Below are positions 58,917 through 64,000 of a stretch of DNA of 64,000 nt, piece by piece; the stretch's first letter is position 1; each line of letters begins with the position of its first letter. A program made the position numbers and the translations under genes. The notes under the pieces are model-generated. The model had not been told where the DNA came from. It did no database searches and worked only from the letters and a program-made list of their open reading frames with translations. Location of the stretch: NCBI RefSeq assembly GCF_021130785.1, contig NW_025776834.1, positions 1 to 64,000 on the forward strand, given 5' to 3'. The stretch is from Homalodisca vitripennis. Taxonomy: Eukaryota; Arthropoda; Insecta; Hemiptera; Cicadellidae.

Positions 58917-59934
58917 ACGTTCGCTACCGAAATGTAAAAACTTTTTCGTTAATATGGACCGGCTGGCACACATATGTGCCGGCTAGTTGATTCTCATAGA
59001 CCGATGGCACATATTTGTGCCAGTGTAGTCTTATTAAATAAAGGGCTGTGGTAACGATCGGTCTATTCTTTCGTCTTCATTCTTTCATATCGGTCTACAG
59101 GGATGTCTGGCACATATTTGTGCCGCTTGGTCTCTCGGTATGTTCACAATTTCTTCCTTGGTGCAGTTCAAGGTCTCAGGTCAAAAAAGCCATGACCCAG
59201 TCAAATTGAACAAGAGGCTATGGTGTCATGTTTGTAGAATAAGATAGAAGAAGCGGAAAACAACTTTCTTCACATGTTCCAGCTGCACAGATGAAAAGGG
59301 CAATAAATTCGGACTTTGCATGCCAGAGTGTTTCAGTGAATGGCACAAGTGAAAAACTAAAACAAAAAGTGTGTTACCTAAGACATTTTTATTTCCTAAC
59401 TGTTTTATGTCAAAGATAAAAATGTAGCTCACCTAAATGAAGTTTATAAATAAGAGACATTTGTGTGTGTGTGTGTGTTTTTTTATAACATATTCTGCTA
59501 TTTCCAAAGTGTTTATCCAAAGATCTTGTTTTAGTTTGTACAATACACATAACTACCATGTCAACACTCGTTTTTATTATTTTCCCAATGTGTCCTAACA
59601 CAGTTTTGGCAGTTTTTACTTGATTTTCAACTAGAAAATGATTATATTTGAGGTCAAGCCTAAGCCTAATTTTTTGCTACTGACCGACCGGCACATATAT
59701 GTGCCACTAGCCAAAATGTATACAACGTAAAAAAAAGGATGTGGAATCAAATTAAACGTTTGCCTAAGGCTACAAAATGATATATAAATTGATTTGAACA
59801 AAGTTGTACTCTTGGGCTACGGTAATGACCACACTACTTTGAGCTGGTCTGTGAGAAGTGCCCAACTCATACAATGGTGGTCTATTTTAATGGACCTACC
59901 GGCACATATATGTGCCGGTTGGTAGCGAAACGTG
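58917..59934. mobile_element. piggyBac-type element remnant
   Basis: Termini CACGTTCGCTACC (left, 58917) and GGTAGCGAAACGTG (right, 59934) are inverted. The right end abuts an intact TTAA (59935-59938); the left target is degenerate (TTAGAA). Five palindromes of the form GGCACATATNTGTGCC are spread through it (about 58975, 59007, 59110, 59690, 59901), and it contains the C-terminal cysteine-rich domain of a piggyBac transposase. About 1.0 kb, internally deleted. Confidence 0.8.
59191..59352 (+). pseudogene. piggyBac transposase cysteine-rich C-terminal domain
   Basis: Reads HDPVKLNKRLWCHVC, then (after one in-frame TAG) KKRKTTFFTCSSC, EKGNKFGLC and PECFSEWHK with a stop at 59350-59352. Spacing C-x2-C ... 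C-x2-C ... L-C ... C-F-x2-W-H is that of the RING/PHD-like zinc-binding tail of piggyBac transposases. The catalytic DDD core is missing from this deletion derivative. Confidence 0.82.
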
Positions 59935-59938
59935 TTAA

Positions 59939-62900
59939 AGTATCAAGCAAGTATTTCCCAAGCAAAGACTTGCAGTGTAGAGACCTCACTTTCACTATCC
60001 AAGATTGAAAGTAATTTCCGCCGTCACGCTTCTCTCCTTATCACTGATCGGAGATAAAGACGCGATTACCTTACCTTCTTACCGTTTCCTTCATCCATAT
60101 TATCAACAAAGTTCTCATCTTATACTTTTCTCATATGATAATAAAAAGATTTTTTTTAATAGACCAATAATGATAACTGCACATAATTTGTATTTCATTA
60201 TTTCAAATAGTACACGTATGAAGTCAAACGATAGTATTTATCTTAATAATATAGTATTTATCTTGTACTCTGAACCTTTGACGAGGTCTAAAAGCTGAAA
60301 TTTGGCGTTTATGTATACCTGGAGAGATTTAAAAATATCGAAACAACAAAGTACAATTAAGGTAATTCAATCTGTATTTGATAATAGTATTTGCAATTCC
60401 ATAATCACAGCTCTTTAAGATAACTTGTTCTAACGTGTTCTAAAAACTATCTTATCATTTTACAAAAACAGGAGGCTGGCCGAAAGATTTTAAAATATTT
60501 ACTAGGCTCAAAAGAAGAAAACTTCTGATGATATACTATATTTTAACAGTAAGTATACATTTTTTCTTAAAGGAAATATACATTTTTCAATTAAGTGAAT
60601 CTCTTTTAAGAAGTGACATTATTTAATTAAATTTACCTACAAATTTAATTCCTACGAAGGAAATTACTTGTATTTACTATTGTTTTGATAGAAATCTTTT
60701 CAACTATATTTTTAATAAATACTGTAAAAATTCAAATCCTCCGTCATCGTTCTAGTTGATTCAAGATAACCGAAAATATTACTTTGCATGCTTACAACTT
60801 CGCAATCAATGATATACATCCTACCTATATTTCCTGTCTTTAGAAAAAGTATCTTTAAAATGTTACTCCTTCAATCAAAATACCGATTATTACTAATAGC
60901 TATTTCGTACTAGAGCAAAATTTCTTTTATTCAGTGTTAATGAAAGAGTGTAACAAATAAAATTTCGTTGACTGCCTAACTTTCGGGAGATATGAGTATC
61001 GTCGCTTATATATATTGTAACTCCTGCTGCATACAGGATTAGCGAGTGTCAGTTATCGACTAGAGCAACATCCAAAAAACTAACAGCAGTTCTAATTCAT
61101 TTACAATTTGCTGGAAGAAGGATGTATATTATGCAATAGGTTTGACATCTGAAGCAACCAACCTGCTCTATTTCTCGTTTCTGAATTTCAATAAGCGTAC
61201 AGGAAAATAATGTTATCGATCATTTCCACAAACGAGTGCAATACAAATATGACAGCTCAATTTATGTCTTGTTTATCATCTCGTTATCTGGAATGGTTTG
61301 GATTTTTTTTTATCATAAGACATGTGCCTATATTACTAATTGAGTGGGTATATTTCACTAATATTGGGTAGGAACACCATTCAGTTCTTATCTAACTAAT
61401 TTCTTGTAGATACTCTTTATTTTTTAATTTTCTAATTTCACTGATTAAATGTGTTGTTTTTATTAATTGGATGTAGCTATCCCTTTAATTTCGTCGTGTA
61501 CTTATTTGACCAACATTTTAAAGGGTTTCCAAATAATTTCTCGTAATGAAATAATTAATTTTGTTCACTGAGTCACTTATTGCACGTGCTTTGTTATTAC
61601 GGAACCTGGATGCACGAGAGATAGAACTTACGCATTAACCTATCATATGATAGAATTTGAAAGTATAATTCAACATTTCAATAGCAATTGCAAACGCCAT
61701 ATGCATTTCTATCCAAGCATTGCAAACCAACGCGCGTTTTTGTACCACACAATTTTACGAACTGGCTTTACTACAGCCAATAAGGAAAATTTGTAAGACC
61801 ATTACTTTAAATGTAATTTTAAACATTAAATATTTTAATATACTTTCGAGTGCCTTAACATCTTCATATATTCCCAAATACAACAAGTTGAATCACGGTA
61901 TTTACATTGTGTTTCGTGTTAATACAAGTTTAATAATGCTCAAGAAATATTTCCTAATAACTTTTTGGAAGACTGTAAAACGTAATAATACTACAACAGA
62001 AATTTTTATTTTTGAAATATCACAACAAACCTAAAACAAGGATTCACATGCGTGACATTTTTCTCTTCCCCAAGACTGTGAATATCGTGAAGTATTTTAA
62101 TACGTAGGCGCAGCTCCAGGCTACCAGCGCAGCGGAAGAGACCTGACGCTTATCTCTCTGAGAGATTATTTTATTCCTCACAAACTTTCTTGAAAAATCT
62201 TATGCAATTCCACTGCTTCTTTAAGATTTATACCAAAATGTGTTCCCATTCATATAAATATATGTTTTTTAAATATTTTCGCGCTTATTTTATACTTACA
62301 TACAATACAGTTAAACGTTTATTTACGTTTTACACGCAGGGTGTATATTTTAGTGAATTCATGCTGCAGAGGCCACTAATTATAAAAAATATAAGTAAGT
62401 AACGTTAATAACATAAATGCAAATAAATGCCATCCAACAATTTTACATCATGTATTTTTATGTCAATACGTCTTGGTTCAAATCTCGACACCCCTTTACA
62501 ACATGGGCAAAATATCTTAAGATTTAAAATATTTCGATGTGTTATGAACCCGAAACATTAACTGATAATTTTCTCAGTGGCTGCGTAAAATCAGAAAAAA
62601 GCTCATAAGTACGTGCTGTAAGCACTACTTCCAATGTACTGGCGAATATTACCCTTATTTTCTACTAGAGCGGTGTCTGATGTTAACATTCTACAATTTA
62701 CCTAGTCTGGTACGTCCACATAAATTCTATATTTTAGCACACCACGTAGTTTCAAAACTTCCCCGGGACTCCTGATAGCTATCTTATTGTACATTTAACA
62801 TCTCCATTTCTAATTTAAACTTCTATATTAATATTGGTATATACTATTACTATTTTTATGTGAAAAAGTACAGTTTGTACAATTTCTGAAGGTCTATTTA

Positions 62901-63009
62901 GCAAAATACAGAGGGCAAAAGCATAACAGAAACGGTTAATAACCAAACTGCATATAAGTAAGGTAATCGAATATCAAGAAAATTGCTGTTTAAAAAAAAT
63001 ATATATATA
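59939..63009. other. gene-poor AT-rich interval
   Basis: No gene supported. Open frames such as 60005-60298 and 61720-62034 show no motif or biased codon use. Confidence 0.6.
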
Positions 63010-63056
63010 TATCCGGATCTCAACCCCGGATCTCTCTCTCACCTTGTGGAGCAAGT
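63010..63056 (-). repeat. possible tRNA-like/SINE fragment
   Basis: On the minus strand ATCCGGGGTTGAGATCCGGAT has a stem (ATCCGG/CCGGAT) and a B-box-like GGTTGAGATCC, the look of a T arm. No A box is evident. Short and isolated. Confidence 0.25.
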
Positions 63057-63162
63057 ATATATTTCTTTATAATTTTACACATAGGTAGTTGAAACTAAAG
63101 TTTCAAACAATTAAAGCATGAAACTCACAAAGTTTATGGTAATGAAATTTTATCAAATCACA

Positions 63163-63790
63163 AGAGCTGTTCCCATTGCAGTTCCTTTCACTTGTAAGTA
63201 ATTCTTATTTTTGAATAATAAAATTATTCGTGGTAAGAACAAAAGTTACTAGGGCAGGTAAAAGGGAAGTAGAATGGTTTGTATTTTTAGGTCGTAAATT
63301 TTGAAAAGATTTAACAGTACTTATTCCAACGTTATGAGAAATATTGGTATACAGATATTCCACGTCAACTGTTCACCACGGGGATATTTCAGACAGTCTG
63401 TCTATTAAGTCGTTGGTATGCTTGATATGTGATTCTAACGATTTATCCTACAGTTGCAGATGGCTGTCAACGAAGCTTGAAAATCTTTCTATGAGTGAAT
63501 CATAACTGGAAAGATGGTCGTCCAGGTGGAGGGCGAATCGGTCTATGTGTTGTATGTAAAGTACAGAAGTTCTAGGTGAGTGGTGTTAACAAACTGATTT
63601 TTTGATTAAGTTTTTAGTTTTATTTTCAACAAAATCTGAAATTTCATTGTTAAATTATTCTATGGGATCTTTTGACAGTAATTTATACGTAGCAGTATCA
63701 CTCAGTTGTCTTTCGCCTCTTATTTATATATAAATCAGTGATATCTTGAATAAAAATAGAGTTCCTTTTGCCTGATGGTATTTTGTTTTT
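63163..63790 (-). pseudogene. Penelope-like element reverse transcriptase, broken
   Basis: Reading leftward: GERQLSDTATYKLLSKDPIE, FNNEISDFVENK, YDSLIERFSSFVDSHLQL, SHIKHTNDLIDRL, VDVEYLYTNISHN (the RT motif with the first catalytic Asp), and near 63163-63210 NKNYLQVKGTAMGT. Order and wording are those of Penelope-like element RTs; PLR-like and the later (Y)xDD/GIY-YIG parts fall outside or are lost (the left neighbour sequence diverges). Stops and shifts about every 40-60 codons, so long dead. The element's 5' part lies toward the right edge of the window. Confidence 0.88.
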
Positions 63791-63904
63791 GTTTTAACGA
63801 AGAGGTAGCTTTTCTTTCATTTTCACTAAACTTTTGTTTATTTTTTACATTTTAACAAATGCAATTGCTGCATTCGAGATTATAATATTAATATACTGAT
63901 CCAT

Positions 63905-64000
63905 GGGATATATATATATGTGTGTGTGTGTGTATAATTATAAAACTTATGCCTTCTACAGCTAATCTAAATTTCTCGTGATTCATTTTAGCGACAATGT
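63905..64000. repeat. second copy of dispersed repeat with compound (TA)n(TG)n tract
   Basis: GGGATATATATATATGTGTGTGTGTGTGTATAATTAT, then after a 20-bp difference GCTAATCTAAATTTCTCGTGATTCATTTTAGCGACAATGT. Matches the right flank of copy B (35160-35235). Truncated by the window end. Confidence 0.85.

Overview
The window looks like AT-rich nuclear DNA of an arthropod, most likely an insect. It carries a mariner element, a piggyBac-type element, a Penelope-like retroelement, a tRNA-derived repeat and long (TA)n/(GT)n tracts, and no bacterial-style gene packing outside one kind of element. I recognise no intact host gene. The organism call is inference from the repeat fauna; the species cannot be named from the sequence.

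About the first 35 kb is dominated by two related, collinear Polinton/Maverick (adintovirus-like) endogenous viral elements in the same orientation: copy A (about 30-15593) and copy B (about 17524-35159). Each has inverted termini ending in AGTAGA...TCTACT. From left to right each encodes: a CxxC protein (-) and a small orphan (+); a minus-strand virion module (read right to left: phospholipase-A2-domain protein, pX/pVI-like protein, adenain-type protease, fibre-like protein, small zinc ribbon, about 133-aa protein, double-jelly-roll major capsid protein); a hexamer-repeat spacer; an A32/FtsK-type packaging ATPase (-); a penton-like protein, a decayed KilA/BRO-like gene and a BRO gene (+); zinc-module proteins (-); a retroviral-type integrase (-); and a protein-primed family B DNA polymerase (-). 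A small, probably OB-fold, ssDNA-binding-like gene lies at the right end. In copy B it is present in both inverted termini. This set covers replication, integration, packaging, capsid, proteolytic maturation and membrane breach. Most genes in both copies are broken by single-base indels. Copy B keeps an intact BRO gene and a few small ORFs; copy A keeps an intact 56-aa zinc ribbon.

The copies are sister insertions rather than a simple tandem duplication. They differ in the BRO coiled coil, by an indel in the polymerase HNH-like insert, by a zinc-gene duplication and a 1.8-kb insertion in B, and in their termini. Between them lie an AT tract, a fragment of another DNA transposon, and a nearly complete mariner (16155-17508) with TA target duplication. 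Copy B appears to sit in a compound (TA)n(TG)n microsatellite whose unoccupied paralogue is seen at the right edge of the window.

From 35.2 to 64 kb the sequence is gene-poor: a probable Penelope terminal region (35.2-36.0 kb), a (GT)n tract (41.3 kb), a GC-richer degenerate repeat field (45.6-46.1 kb), a TIR element with a Mutator-like transposase fragment (54.7-55.8 kb), a piggyBac remnant with palindrome-rich ends (58.9-59.9 kb), and a Penelope-like reverse transcriptase fragment on the minus strand (63.16-63.79 kb).
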